A stretch of 64,000 nucleotides of DNA from JALYNX01 sp963749415 (GCA_963749415.1 CAVVMG010000001.1:1240001-1304000); one strand, 5' to 3'. Shown: positions 8,458 to 17,993, counted from the stretch's first letter. A program made the numbers and translations. The notes: generated from the letters alone by a model not told the origin.

Positions 8458-10257
8458 GTGAGCTCGCGCGCTCCGATAGAAATGCAACAGCGTTTCCACA
8501 GGTATGTGGCGGTGCTGTTTGCCGTGACCTTCCCCGCGCTGGCGGTGATCGAGATCGCCCGCATGGATATGGGATCTCCACTGGCCCCGATCAGGTGGGC
8601 CAGCTATCTGGTGCTCGCGATCTGGGCAGTCTGGCTCTCCCAGCGCCCCGCAGCCAACGCCATGACGCTGGTGCTCACCACCACCTGGTTCTTCGGGTCA
8701 CTGACCGTCATCGAAGCGCTGTTCGGGGTGCAGATTTCGGCATTCGACTTCACCACGACATTCGGGCTGGTCATGATGCTTGGAGTCCTGGCCGGGACAC
8801 TGAGCGCCGGAAGCCGCCTGGCCTGGTCGGGAGCGGTTGGTCTGACCATCGCCGCGTGGGCCATCACGATGGGACTTCTCCTCGGCGACCCGTTGCAGAC
8901 GGTTGCCGTGAGATCCGTGACGTCCGTAGCCGGAGTCATTTTCACCACCGCACTGGTCTCCAAGCTCTACGACCAGCTCTCGGAGTCGATCAGCCGTTAC
9001 CACAAGGCCACCCGGCTCCAGGAGGCGATTGCCACCTGCTCCGAGGCACTCCTCGTCCAAACCGACGTGTTCGCCATCTACGAGGCGGTCAAGGCGCTGA
9101 TGAAGGCCACCGATGCCGACTACTCCTATGTCGACAAGACGGTGGAAATGGACGGTGTGCCGGGTTGGGAGATCATCGCCGATGCCCGCCGCAGCTCGAG
9201 CCTTCGCATGGGTGGCTGGAAGAGCGGCTCCTACTCATCCGACTCGCCGATCTATCGGGCCCTCTCCGAGGGTCGCTCGATCGCAGTCCACACCGCGCGC
9301 CTCAGCGGTGAGGAGAGAGCCGCGTACGAGAGGGATGGCATCGTCTCGGAGGTGTCGGTTCCCATCTTCGTCGAGGGCGTCTTTCGCGGATCCATCGGTT
9401 TCGTGGCCTGCATCGAGGATCGCTCCTGGAGCGAGGCAGAGGTAGAGACGCTGTGGCGCGCATCACACATGATCGGCGCCTACTGGCGTCGACAGGACGA
9501 CCAGGAGGAGCTGAAGGCATCGAACGAGTCAAAGGACCGCCTGCTTGCCTCCGTCAGCCACGAGATCAGGACGCCTCTGACCGCGATCGTCGGCCTCGCC
9601 GAGGAGATCGCCAGCAGCCGGTCCGCGCTCGGCACCGACGAGCTCGTCGAGCTGAACGGGATCATCGCCGTTCAGAGCCGGGAGCTGGCCGAGCTGGTGG
9701 AGGACCTGCTCATCGCTTCGAGGGCAGAAGCGGGAAACCTCTCGATCAAGCCCGACCGCATTGACCTTCGAGGGGAAGTGGAGAGCGTGGTGCGCGGGGT
9801 CAGGGAATCGCACCCCAGCGACAAGTCGTTGGTCGTGGAAGGTGACCGGGTCGTAGCCTGGGCAGATGCGCTGCGATGCCGGCAAATCATCCGCAATCTG
9901 CTCACCAATGCGGTCAAATACGGTGGGGAGAGGATCGCGGTGATGGTGCGAACGCTCGACGACCGGGCTCAGATTCTGGTGGCGGACAATGGCGGGGGTG
10001 TCCCCGCCGACGAGCAGGAGTTGATCTTCGAGAGGTACTACCGGGGCCGCCAGTCCCCGACCCAACCCGGGTCCGTGGGCATCGGGCTGGCAGTGTCGCG
10101 GCAACTCGCCGAGCTGATGGGTGGGACCCTCAGATATGTCGACGCCTACGGGGAATCGCGCTTCGAGCTGACCCTTCCCACCCTCCCCATCGAGACTGCG
10201 CGTTCTGCCCCGATGTCCGCCGAGCCCATCGCCCGGATCGTCGCCGGCGTGGTCTGA
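8458..10257 (+). CDS. Membrane-anchored GAF-domain sensor histidine kinase
   Basis: A 599-residue two-component sensor. Roughly the first 180 residues hold five or six hydrophobic segments. A GAF-like domain follows at about 190-345, then a HisKA dimerisation domain with phospho-acceptor His368 in ASVSHEIRTPLTAI, and a HATPase domain with the N box (NLLTNAVKYGG), the G1 box (VADNGGGVP) and GIGLAVSRQLAE. The start used is GTG 8458. No response regulator lies next to it, so it is an orphan kinase. The next gene is an LCP wall protein, which might hint at envelope sensing; that is inference only. Confidence 0.88.
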   Translation: MSSRAPIEMQQRFHRYVAVLFAVTFPALAVIEIARMDMGSPLAPIRWASYLVLAIWAVWLSQRPAANAMTLVLTTTWFFGSLTVIEALFGVQISAFDFTTTFGLVMMLGVLAGTLSAGSRLAWSGAVGLTIAAWAITMGLLLGDPLQTVAVRSVTSVAGVIFTTALVSKLYDQLSESISRYHKATRLQEAIATCSEALLVQTDVFAIYEAVKALMKATDADYSYVDKTVEMDGVPGWEIIADARRSSSLRMGGWKSGSYSSDSPIYRALSEGRSIAVHTARLSGEERAAYERDGIVSEVSVPIFVEGVFRGSIGFVACIEDRSWSEAEVETLWRASHMIGAYWRRQDDQEELKASNESKDRLLASVSHEIRTPLTAIVGLAEEIASSRSALGTDELVELNGIIAVQSRELAELVEDLLIASRAEAGNLSIKPDRIDLRGEVESVVRGVRESHPSDKSLVVEGDRVVAWADALRCRQIIRNLLTNAVKYGGERIAVMVRTLDDRAQILVADNGGGVPADEQELIFERYYRGRQSPTQPGSVGIGLAVSRQLAELMGGTLRYVDAYGESRFELTLPTLPIETARSAPMSAEPIARIVAGVV

Positions 10258-10289
10258 ACAAATCGGGCCGGATTGTCCCCAGGTCCCGA

Positions 10290-10317
10290 TTCGACCGTTC
10301 AAAATCGGGCATACAAT
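10290..10317 (+). promoter_or_regulatory. Candidate promoter of the LCP gene
   Basis: TTCGAC at 10290-10295 and TACAAT at 10312-10317 are separated by 16 bases, a fair housekeeping-sigma promoter. It lies just upstream of the GTG start at 10346. A 9-base direct repeat AAATCGGGC occurs at 10260-10268 and again at 10302-10310, the second copy inside the promoter spacer, so a regulator could bind there. Only the sequence match supports this. Confidence 0.45.
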
Positions 10318-10345
10318 GTCAAGCTCACCGGGGGCTTGAACAAGG

Positions 10346-11410
10346 GTGGACGTCCTGAAGAAGCGATTGTTGATCGGTGGCGCGTTGGTCACCCTCGCAC
10401 TCCTTGCCGGAGCTGCGTATCTTGCCGCGTCCACATGGGGTGAAGTCAACCGGGTCACGATCGATCGCCCGACAGCGTCGCAGATCGCAGAGCCCACAGA
10501 GAACCAGCCGGATGCGGAGAATCAGGAAGGCGCCGAGATCTCGGTTCCTCCGAGCGGCGACGGCCTCGATGTCTTTCTCCTCGTCGGATCCGACTCCCGG
10601 GACGCGCTCAACGACACCGATGGTTTCGGCAGCTTCGAGGGTCATCGCGCCGACGTGGTCATGGTCCTTCTCCGCCCTCGCGAGGGCGAGGACGCCGCGG
10701 TCCTCTCCCTGCCCCGGGATCTCTGGGTGGAGGATCGATGCACGGGCGCCCAACATCGGCTCAACGACGCCCTGGAGGGCTGTGGTCTCTTGATGAATGG
10801 GGCCACGGCGCTCACCGTGACCGTCGAGGATCTGATCGGGGTGCCGATCGACCACTTCGCCCTCGTCGACCTCGCCGGATTCCAGGAAGCAGTCGACGCG
10901 ATGGGTGGCTATGAGATCTGCCTTCAGCGCGCGGTGCGCGACTCCAAGTCGCACCTCGAACTGCCCGCTGGATGCACTCTCGCCTCGGGCGCCCAGACCC
11001 TGGCCTGGCTCCGGTCCCGGAACACCGAGGAGCTCACCGCCGAGGGGTGGAGTGTGGTCCCTGGCGTCAACGATCTGACCCGCAACGAGCGCCAGCGCGA
11101 GTTCCTGCTCTCCATGATGAGCAGCCTCGGCGACTTCGGCAGTCCTCAGGACATTGCCTCGGTGGCGCAGGTGGTTGCCCCCTACGTGACCGTCGACTCC
11201 AACCTGAGCCTGCTCGACGCAGTGGGCCTGGCATGGACCATGCGAGATCTCGGCTCCGGGTCGGTAGAAGAGCTCGACATCCCGGTCAGCGATGTCACCA
11301 CAGACGCCGGAGCTGAGGTGCTGGTCCCTGCGGTGGAGATCGCAGACGTGGTGGCCTCGTATCTCTCGCCGGAGTTCGCCGAAGAGCCCGGCTCCGCTGT
11401 CGCCGGTTGA
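10346..11410 (+). CDS. LytR-CpsA-Psr (LCP) family cell-wall ligase
   Basis: A 354-residue extracytoplasmic enzyme with one N-terminal membrane helix (about residues 8-30). The LCP core starts near DVFLLVGSDSRD and includes HRADVVMVLLRP, VLSLPRDLWV and HRLNDALEGCG, which carry the conserved Arg and Asp residues that bind the polyprenyl-pyrophosphate substrate. LCP enzymes attach wall glycopolymers to peptidoglycan; in actinobacteria this is typically arabinogalactan. Which polymer is used here is not known. The start is GTG 10346 with a GGGGGC-like site upstream. trpS follows with an overlapping start. Confidence 0.9.
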   Translation: MDVLKKRLLIGGALVTLALLAGAAYLAASTWGEVNRVTIDRPTASQIAEPTENQPDAENQEGAEISVPPSGDGLDVFLLVGSDSRDALNDTDGFGSFEGHRADVVMVLLRPREGEDAAVLSLPRDLWVEDRCTGAQHRLNDALEGCGLLMNGATALTVTVEDLIGVPIDHFALVDLAGFQEAVDAMGGYEICLQRAVRDSKSHLELPAGCTLASGAQTLAWLRSRNTEELTAEGWSVVPGVNDLTRNERQREFLLSMMSSLGDFGSPQDIASVAQVVAPYVTVDSNLSLLDAVGLAWTMRDLGSGSVEELDIPVSDVTTDAGAEVLVPAVEIADVVASYLSPEFAEEPGSAVAG

Positions 11411-12397
11411 GCGTGTCCGACAGGAAACGGGTGTTCTCCGGGATGCAGCCCACGGGCGAGCCCCATCTCGGGAACCTGGTTGGTGCCCTCCGCAACTGGG
11501 TGCGCATGCAGGACGATTACGACACGATCTACTGCGTCGTCGACCTCCATGCGATGACGACCCCTTACAACCCGTCCGATCTGGCGCGGGACCGCCACGA
11601 GCTGGCCCGAATGATCCTCGCCTCAGGAGTGGACCCCGAGCGCTCCTTGCTCTACTACCAATCGGAGGTGCCCCAGCACGTCGAGCTGGCCTGGATCCTG
11701 GGCACGATCGCCGGGCTCGGGCAGCTGGAGCGGATGACCCAGTTCAAGGAGAAGTCAGACCGCTCGGGTCAGAACCTCGGCATCCTCGCCTATCCGGTGC
11801 TCCAGGCTGCGGACATCCTCATCCACAAGGTCCATGCGGTGCCCGTGGGCGACGACCAAGCGCAGCACCTGGAGCTGACCCGGGATCTCGCCGATCGGTT
11901 CAATGCCCGCTTCGGCGAGGAGTTCCCGGTCCCGGAGACGGATCACGCCCGAGATCGGCGCACGGGTCATGTCCCTTACGGATCCCACGGCCAAGATGTC
12001 GAAGTCCGACCCTTCGCCCAAGTCGAGGATCCTGCTCAACGACCGGCCCGATGAGATCATGAAGAAGGTGCGGGCGGCGGTGACCGACACCGGCAGCGAG
12101 GTCGCCTTCGACTGGGAGCAGAAACCCGGGATTTCCAACCTCCTCGAGCTCTTCAGCTTCTTCAGCGAGCGAGCGGTATCCGACCTGGTCGACGAATACC
12201 GGGCGTCCGGCTACGGGCGTTTCAAGGAGGCCGTCGGTGAGGCCATCGTGGCCGGACTGCGCCCCATTCAGGAGGCCTACGCCGACCTGGGCGACAGCGA
12301 GGTGCGGGCCGTGATGGAGAAGAGCGCGGCCACGGCCCGGGACAAGGCCGAGGAGTCGATGAAGACGATCCGGGCGAAAACCGGTCTTGCCACTTGA
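11407..12397 (+). CDS. trpS: Tryptophanyl-tRNA synthetase with a frameshift near 11940
   Basis: Class I aminoacyl-tRNA synthetase that charges tRNA-Trp. The first frame (from TTG 11407 or GTG 11413) gives the N-terminal half with the HIGH-type motif TGEPHLGN and ends in EEFPVPET; the next frame gives ITPEIGARVMSL, the KMSKS motif and the normal C-terminus. The two halves meet at 11938-11944. Removing one G of ACGGATC restores a continuous protein of about 329 residues, the usual length, with the family spacing VPE-6 residues-GARVM. So this is probably a one-base insertion, real or an assembly error, in an otherwise intact gene. The TTG overlaps the LCP stop codon. Confidence 0.9.
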
Positions 12398-12404
12398 TGG
12401 CCCA

Positions 12405-13112
12405 CTAGGGAATCGATTCCAACATCTCCGGGGGCAGCAGCAGGACCAGAGCTGCCAACAGGTTGAACCCGGAGTGGATGAAGATCGCGGGCCCCAGCCT
12501 CCCGTGGCGCAGGGTCACCAACGCCAGGACGCATCCGACGATGAACAGCTGGGGGAGGACCAAGAGCCCGGCTTCCAGCATCCGGCTCGGGTCGAGCCCG
12601 AGCACATGGAAAGAAGCGAACACCAGGGCGGTGACGACAATGATCACCCGCCGGCTTCGATTCTGCATCGCCTTGAGCAGGACACCACGGAAGGTCAGCT
12701 CTTCGGTGATCGGGGCGAGCACGACCGCCACCGCCACTGCGGCCATCCGGGCGGCCGGGGACTCCAGCCCCGCCAGGGCATTGCCCACCTGCTGCGCGGA
12801 ATCTCCGTCGGGGAACAGGTAGCGGGAGAGCGGGAGGAAGAGCAGCGCGAGGGCGAGCTGGAGGAGGAGGCCGATCCCCAGGAACAGGGAGTCACGTCCC
12901 TGGACGCTGAACCCGAGGTCGGGGTGGTCCTTGCGGCGGGAAATCCACCAGAGGACGCCGAGGTGGCCGATGTATTGGCCGGCAAGGCCGAGCACCAGGA
13001 GAAGCTCATCCTCCCCGCCGGTGGCCATGGTGAGCCAGAAGAAGATGGCTGCTCCGAGGAATCCGCCCAGGACCACGAGGATGAAGTCGACTACTGACCA
13101 GGCCTTGGGCAC
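12405..13112 (-). CDS. CPBP-family intramembrane metalloprotease
   Basis: A 235-residue multi-pass membrane protein (about seven hydrophobic segments) of the CAAX-protease/bacteriocin-processing family. All three motifs are visible: Glu137-Glu138...Arg142 (EELTFRG), His169 (ASFHVLG) and His213...Asn217 (HSGFN). These form the presumed metal site. The frame is open much further upstream across guaB3, but that part is shadow. The GTG at 13112 is chosen because the first helix begins right after it. The substrate is unknown. Confidence 0.83.
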   Translation of the reverse strand: MPKAWSVVDFILVVLGGFLGAAIFFWLTMATGGEDELLLVLGLAGQYIGHLGVLWWISRRKDHPDLGFSVQGRDSLFLGIGLLLQLALALLFLPLSRYLFPDGDSAQQVGNALAGLESPAARMAAVAVAVVLAPITEELTFRGVLLKAMQNRSRRVIIVVTALVFASFHVLGLDPSRMLEAGLLVLPQLFIVGCVLALVTLRHGRLGPAIFIHSGFNLLAALVLLLPPEMLESIP

Positions 13113-13187
13113 GGGCGCGCAGCCTACTGACTGGGCTCCAACCGCCACTGTTACCCTGGCAAGGGAGCGTCGTCGGAGGTTGACCAA

Positions 13188-14345
13188 TTGGAAATCGACA
13201 TCGGGATCGGCAAAGCGGGGAGACAGGCGTTTGGCTTCGACGACATAGCGATCGTCCCCTCGCGGCGGACACGGGACCCCGACGACGTCGACATCTCCTG
13301 GCAGCTCGATGCCTTCCGGTTCCCGCTCCCCATGATGGGTTCCGCCATGGACAGCGCGATCAGCCCAGCGACCGCCGTCACCATCGGCAAGCTGGGCGGT
13401 CTGGCGGTCCTCAACCTCGAAGGCCTGTGGACTCGCTACCCCGACCCACAGCCATATTTCGATGAGATCGCCGAATTGCCGAAGGAGAAGGCGACGCTCC
13501 GCATGCAGGAGATCTACCTGGAGCCGGTCAATCCCGACCTGATCGGTCAGAGGATCTCGGAGGTCAAGGCCGCCGGTGTGGTCACCGCGGCGAGCCTCAC
13601 CCCGCAACGGGTCCGTGCCTGGGCACCGCATGCATTGGCCGCAGGCCTCGACGTCCTGGTCATCCAGGGCACCGTGGTGTCGGCCGAGCACGTCTCGAGC
13701 AAGGAAGAGCCGCTGAACCTCAAGGAGTACATCGCCAAGTGCGAGGCGCCGGTGATAGTCGGCGGCTGCGCCAGCTACTCGACGGCACTGCATCTGATGC
13801 GAACCGGCGCGGTGGGGATACTGGTTGGCGTCGGACCGGGGGCGGCCTGCACCACACGTGCGGTACTGGGTGTCGGCGTTCCCCAGGCGACTGCGATCGC
13901 CGACGCCGCCGGAGCCAGAATTCGATACCTCGACGAGACCGGGCGCTATGTCCAGGTGATCGCCGATGGCGGGATGCGCACCGGTGGTGACGTCGCCAAG
14001 GCGATCGCATGCGGTGCCGATGCGGTGATGATCGGCTCGCCGCTGGCATCGGCCACCGAGGCGCCCGGCCGGGGGTACCACTGGGGGATGGCGACCTTCC
14101 ACCCCACGCTTCCCCGCGGGGCCCGGGTCGAAGTAGGAGATCGGGGGACGCTTGCCGAGATAATGGTGGGCCCGGCTCATGAGAACGACGGCCGGCTCAA
14201 TCTGTTCGGGGGGCTGGCGATGTCGATGGCGACCACCGGCTATTCCGACGTCAAGGAGTTTCAGAAGGCCGAAGTGATGATCGCCCCCTCGCTGCAGACC
14301 GAGGGCAAGTCCCTGCAACGGTCCCAGCGGGTCGGGATGGGGTGA
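13188..14345 (+). CDS. guaB3: GuaB3-family IMP dehydrogenase-related protein
   Basis: A 385-residue TIM-barrel protein of the IMPDH/GMP reductase superfamily, of the short type without CBS domains that actinobacteria carry beside true GuaB. The IMPDH signature GVGPGAACTTRAVLGVG holds the candidate catalytic Cys221, and VIADGGMRTGGDVAKAI is the phosphate-binding loop. The start is TTG 13188, supported by GGAGGT seven bases upstream. guaA follows with a 4-base overlap, which ties the gene to guanine nucleotide supply. Whether it acts as IMP dehydrogenase or as GMP reductase is not settled by sequence. Confidence 0.9.
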   Translation: MEIDIGIGKAGRQAFGFDDIAIVPSRRTRDPDDVDISWQLDAFRFPLPMMGSAMDSAISPATAVTIGKLGGLAVLNLEGLWTRYPDPQPYFDEIAELPKEKATLRMQEIYLEPVNPDLIGQRISEVKAAGVVTAASLTPQRVRAWAPHALAAGLDVLVIQGTVVSAEHVSSKEEPLNLKEYIAKCEAPVIVGGCASYSTALHLMRTGAVGILVGVGPGAACTTRAVLGVGVPQATAIADAAGARIRYLDETGRYVQVIADGGMRTGGDVAKAIACGADAVMIGSPLASATEAPGRGYHWGMATFHPTLPRGARVEVGDRGTLAEIMVGPAHENDGRLNLFGGLAMSMATTGYSDVKEFQKAEVMIAPSLQTEGKSLQRSQRVGMG

Positions 14346-15922
14346 GCAGTCCGCTGCCGCCCACCGAGGATGGGCCGAGGGCAAAGTCGGCCGGTAGTGA
14401 CACAGTCCTCGTCCTCGACTTCGGGGCCCAATACGCCCAATTGATCGCACGTCGGGTCCGAGAGGCACACGTCCATTCCGAGGTCGTTCCCCGGGATATC
14501 TCGGTGGCGGAGATCCGCGAGCGGCGGCCGGCAGGCCTCATCCTCTCCGGGGGCCCGGCGTCGGTGTACGCCGGCGACGCCTATCGGATCGACCCCGACG
14601 TTTTCCAACTGGGGATCCCCGTGCTCGGGCTTTGTTACGGGCATCAGCTGCTGGCTGACATTGCGGGCGGGGAGGTGGCCAACACCGGGAGCGGCGAGTA
14701 CGGGAGCACGACACTCGAGGTCACCTCCAGCTCGGTCCTCTTCAAGGGGCTACCCACCACACAGACGGTGTGGATGTCACACCAGGATCAGGTGATAGCG
14801 GCGCCGGAGGGCTTCCGGGTGGTCGCCACCACCGCGGGCTCCGCCGTGGCGGCCATGGAGGATCCCGAAAACCGCTTGTATGGAGTTCAGTTTCACCCGG
14901 AGGTGGCTCACACCCAGAGAGGCAATGAGATCCTCAAGGCTTTCCTCTACGAGGTCTGCGAGGCATCGCCGACCTGGACCTCGCATTCGATCATCGAGTC
15001 CCAGATCGCCGCGGTCCGCTCCCAGGTGGGATCGTCCAAGGTGGTCTGCGGGCTCTCCGGCGGTGTCGACTCGGCGGTGGCAGCGGCGCTGGTGCATGCG
15101 GCGGTCGGCGACCAGCTGACATGCATCTTCGTCGACCACGGTTTGCTTCGAGCCGGTGAGGCAGAGCAGGTGGAGTCGACCTTCAGGTCGCATTTCGCAG
15201 TCGAGTTGATCCACGTCAAGGCCGAGGACCGATTCCTCGAAGCCCTGGCCGGGGTCACCGATCCCGAGGAGAAGAGACGCATCATCGGCGAGACCTTCAT
15301 CCGGGTTTTCGAGGACGCTGCTGCCTCGGTGGGTGATGCCCGTTTTCTGGTGCAGGGCACCCTCTACCCGGATGTGGTGGAATCGGGATCGGCCTCGGCG
15401 GCGACCATCAAGACTCATCACAACGTGGGTGGCCTCCCCGACGACATGACCTTCGAGCTCGTCGAGCCGCTGCGTGACCTGTTCAAGGACGAGGTGCGAG
15501 CTGTGGGCGAGGAGCTCGGCCTTCCCGAGGAGATCGTCTGGCGTCAGCCTTTCCCCGGCCCCGGCCTCGCGGTCCGCGTCATCGGAGAGGTGACCCGGGA
15601 GCGCTTGGACCTGCTCCGCGCCGCGGACTTCATCGTGCTGGAGGAGATTCGTCGTGCCGGCCTCTATCGCGAGATCTGGCAGGCCTTCGGGGTGCTCCCG
15701 GCGATACGGACTGTGGGAGTGCAGGGAGACGGCCGCACTTATGCCTACCCCTTGATCCTGCGCGCGGTGACTTCGGACGACGCGATGACAGCCGACTGGG
15801 CGCGGCTTCCGTATGAATTGCTGGAGCGAATCTCGAGTCGGGTGATCAACGAGGTTCCGGGGATCAATCGGGTGGCATACGACATCTCTTCGAAGCCGCC
15901 CGCCACCATCGAGTGGGAGTGA
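14342..15922 (+). CDS. guaA: GMP synthase (glutamine-hydrolysing)
   Basis: Converts XMP to GMP using glutamine and ATP. The N-terminal class I amidotransferase domain has the nucleophile Cys98 in GLCYGHQ and a later QFHPEV His-Glu pair. The ATP-pyrophosphatase domain has the P-loop SGGVDSAVAAALV. The protein ends in the conserved dimerisation tail with IEWE. At 526 residues it matches the family. The GTG start overlaps the guaB3 stop (GTGA), so the two are probably cotranslated. Confidence 0.97.
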   Translation: MSSPLPPTEDGPRAKSAGSDTVLVLDFGAQYAQLIARRVREAHVHSEVVPRDISVAEIRERRPAGLILSGGPASVYAGDAYRIDPDVFQLGIPVLGLCYGHQLLADIAGGEVANTGSGEYGSTTLEVTSSSVLFKGLPTTQTVWMSHQDQVIAAPEGFRVVATTAGSAVAAMEDPENRLYGVQFHPEVAHTQRGNEILKAFLYEVCEASPTWTSHSIIESQIAAVRSQVGSSKVVCGLSGGVDSAVAAALVHAAVGDQLTCIFVDHGLLRAGEAEQVESTFRSHFAVELIHVKAEDRFLEALAGVTDPEEKRRIIGETFIRVFEDAAASVGDARFLVQGTLYPDVVESGSASAATIKTHHNVGGLPDDMTFELVEPLRDLFKDEVRAVGEELGLPEEIVWRQPFPGPGLAVRVIGEVTRERLDLLRAADFIVLEEIRRAGLYREIWQAFGVLPAIRTVGVQGDGRTYAYPLILRAVTSDDAMTADWARLPYELLERISSRVINEVPGINRVAYDISSKPPATIEWE

Positions 15923-15960
15923 ATTCGGGCCCGAGGGTTCATTCAGGGGCCCAGCGGGCA

Positions 15961-15982
15961 TGCCGATAAGACCGTATCGGCA
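15961..15982. repeat. 8-bp inverted repeat upstream of the CheA-like gene
   Basis: TGCCGATA at 15961-15968 pairs perfectly with TATCGGCA at 15975-15982 over a 6-base loop. It ends 13 bases before the TTG start of the CheA-like kinase and 39 bases after guaA. No T-run follows. It may be an operator or an RNA hairpin near the start site. The arms are less G+C-rich than the surroundings, which makes chance a little less likely. Confidence 0.45.
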
Positions 15983-15995
15983 AGAGAACGTGTAG

Positions 15996-17993
15996 TTGGA
16001 CCTCAACACCCCCGAGCTGACGCGCATCTTCCGCGAGGAACTGGATGAGAGGTCTGGTCGCCTCGTTGCTGGCGCGCGCGCCCTGGCCGATGAGACGCTG
16101 GACCCGGCGTTGGTGCCAGACCTGGTTCGGGATGCCCACACCATCAAGGGCTCGGCTGGGCTCCTCGGCTATCAGTCGATCCGCGACGTCGCTTCTCGCC
16201 TCGAGCAACTATGGCGCCTCGTCGCCGACGGCCACGAGCACGACCCGGAGGTGCTCTCGGCGATGGAGTCGGCTGCAGGCTCGCTGCTCGCCTCCACCTC
16301 CCAAGACCTCGAGTTGGAGCTGAGTGACCTGGCCAATCGGCTCACCGGGGGAATCGAGGCTACGAAGAGCGTCCCCGATGCGATCCCGATCCGAAAGCCC
16401 GAGCCCGGAAGCCTGGGTGGGCTTCTCACTGGTGTGTCGGAGACCCTCCTCGGCGGCGCGACCCGAGTCGACACCGGCGACCTGTATCGGCTGATCAACC
16501 GCATCGTCGAGGTCGCACTCGACACCGAGGCGCTCGCCGACCTCGCCCTCGTCTCCATCGAAGGCTCCGACCCCTCGGTGATCCGCAAGTCGTGGCGGGG
16601 CCAGCTGGAGCGATTGAGCAGCTCGATTGGCGACATCCAGGACCAGGCAGTGGCGCTGGCCAACGTCTCGTTCCGCGAGGCAGTAGCCACCTTCCCTCAG
16701 TTCGTCCGATACCTGGGCCGGCGCATGGGCAAAGACGTCCGTTTCGAGATCATCGGCGACGACGTCCAGCTCGACCGCCAGATCGTCGACCTCTTGCGTG
16801 AGCCCCTGCGCCATCTGCTGGTCAACGCCGTCGACCACGGGATCGAGGAGGCGTCGGATCGTGTCGCAGTCGGCAAGACAGCGACCGGGGTGGTCAGGAT
16901 CGCGGCCCGGGAGGTCGCCGAGGGAATCGAGGTCTCGGTGTCGGACGATGGCGCCGGGATCGACTGGGACCTGGTGGCATCGATCGCCGTCCGCAACGAG
17001 CTTCCCTTCGACCTGTCACCGCTCCTCTTCCAGCCCGGATTCTCGACCAACGACACCGTCACCGATTTCTCCGGAACCGGAGAGGGCCTGGCCGCGGCGC
17101 GGGATTCGGTGGAGCGGGTGCACGGTGTGGTTCACATCGAGTCGGTCCGCGGTCAGGGGACCACCGTGACCATGACCCTCCCCATGTCGATGGTGCTCCA
17201 GAACGTGGTCGTCGTGGCCGCCGGTGACCTGTTTTGGGGGTTCCCCGAGACCTCGGTGGAGGCGGCAATGCCCCTTGCTCAGGCCGAGATCAAGAAGACC
17301 AAGGGGGGCAGGGAGCTGCACTTCGAGAGTGGGGCGATCCCCTGTGTCTCGCTGTCACAGGCGGTGGGCTCCGGGGACGACACCGACGAGTCAGAGCTTC
17401 TGATCATGAACACCCGGCTGGGCCTGGTCGCGGTCACGGTTAGCGAGTTGATCGACCGCCGCCGGGTGGCGGTGAAGAACCTGGGCCCGATCCTCGAAGG
17501 CCCGGGACACGTCACAGGGGCGGCCCTGCTCGGCGCCGGCGAGGTGCTGGTGGTGCTCGATCCCAACTTTCTCGGCCTGCTCGCCCGAAGGCGCCCTCGT
17601 GTGGTGGGACGACGGCCCAGGATCCTGGTCGTCGACGACTCTGCAGGGGTGCGCCAGCTGCTCTCCGCGACCCTCAACGGCGCCGGATTCGAGGTCAAGG
17701 TGGCCGGCGGGGCACGTGATGCGCTCATCGCGATGGCCGATGGCGAATTCGACGCCATGGTCGTCGACTACTCGATGCCCCGGTCCAACGGGGTCGAGCT
17801 GGTGCGTGCGATGCGCGCGGCCGAAGTCAGGGTCCCAATCGTGATGGTCTCGGGTGTCGCCACCCAAGAGGAGAAGCGCGCCGCATGGGAGGTCGGGGTC
17901 AACGCCTATCTCGACAAATTCGACTTACGTCAGGGAGTCCTCACCAGCACCCTGCGCCGGTTGATCGGCCTCGAGGACGTGGATACCGCCTGA
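15996..17993 (+). CDS. CheA-type hybrid histidine kinase with C-terminal receiver
   Basis: A 665-residue signalling kinase. Order of domains: Hpt (about 1-105) with phospho-acceptor His48 in DAHTIKGSAGLLGY; a CheA dimerisation helix pair near VDTGDLYRLINRIVE; HATPase with LLVNAVDHGIEE and VSDDGAGID; a CheW-like domain from about 400 to 530; and a receiver domain from about 545 with the acidic pair in ILVVDDS and phospho-Asp in VVDYSMPRSNG. This layout is like FrzE/ChpA-type kinases. A stop lies directly before TTG 15996, which fixes the start. No methyl-accepting receptor, CheW, CheR or CheB gene is in the window, so its input and output are unknown; control of pili or gene expression is possible. 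Confidence 0.88.
   Translation: MDLNTPELTRIFREELDERSGRLVAGARALADETLDPALVPDLVRDAHTIKGSAGLLGYQSIRDVASRLEQLWRLVADGHEHDPEVLSAMESAAGSLLASTSQDLELELSDLANRLTGGIEATKSVPDAIPIRKPEPGSLGGLLTGVSETLLGGATRVDTGDLYRLINRIVEVALDTEALADLALVSIEGSDPSVIRKSWRGQLERLSSSIGDIQDQAVALANVSFREAVATFPQFVRYLGRRMGKDVRFEIIGDDVQLDRQIVDLLREPLRHLLVNAVDHGIEEASDRVAVGKTATGVVRIAAREVAEGIEVSVSDDGAGIDWDLVASIAVRNELPFDLSPLLFQPGFSTNDTVTDFSGTGEGLAAARDSVERVHGVVHIESVRGQGTTVTMTLPMSMVLQNVVVVAAGDLFWGFPETSVEAAMPLAQAEIKKTKGGRELHFESGAIPCVSLSQAVGSGDDTDESELLIMNTRLGLVAVTVSELIDRRRVAVKNLGPILEGPGHVTGAALLGAGEVLVVLDPNFLGLLARRRPRVVGRRPRILVVDDSAGVRQLLSATLNGAGFEVKVAGGARDALIAMADGEFDAMVVDYSMPRSNGVELVRAMRAAEVRVPIVMVSGVATQEEKRAAWEVGVNAYLDKFDLRQGVLTSTLRRLIGLEDVDTA

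Noticed and set aside
12405..14468. A 687-residue open frame on the minus strand spanning the protease and guaB3
   Set aside because: Only its last 235 residues have CPBP motifs; the rest is antisense to guaB3 and has low-complexity shadow composition.
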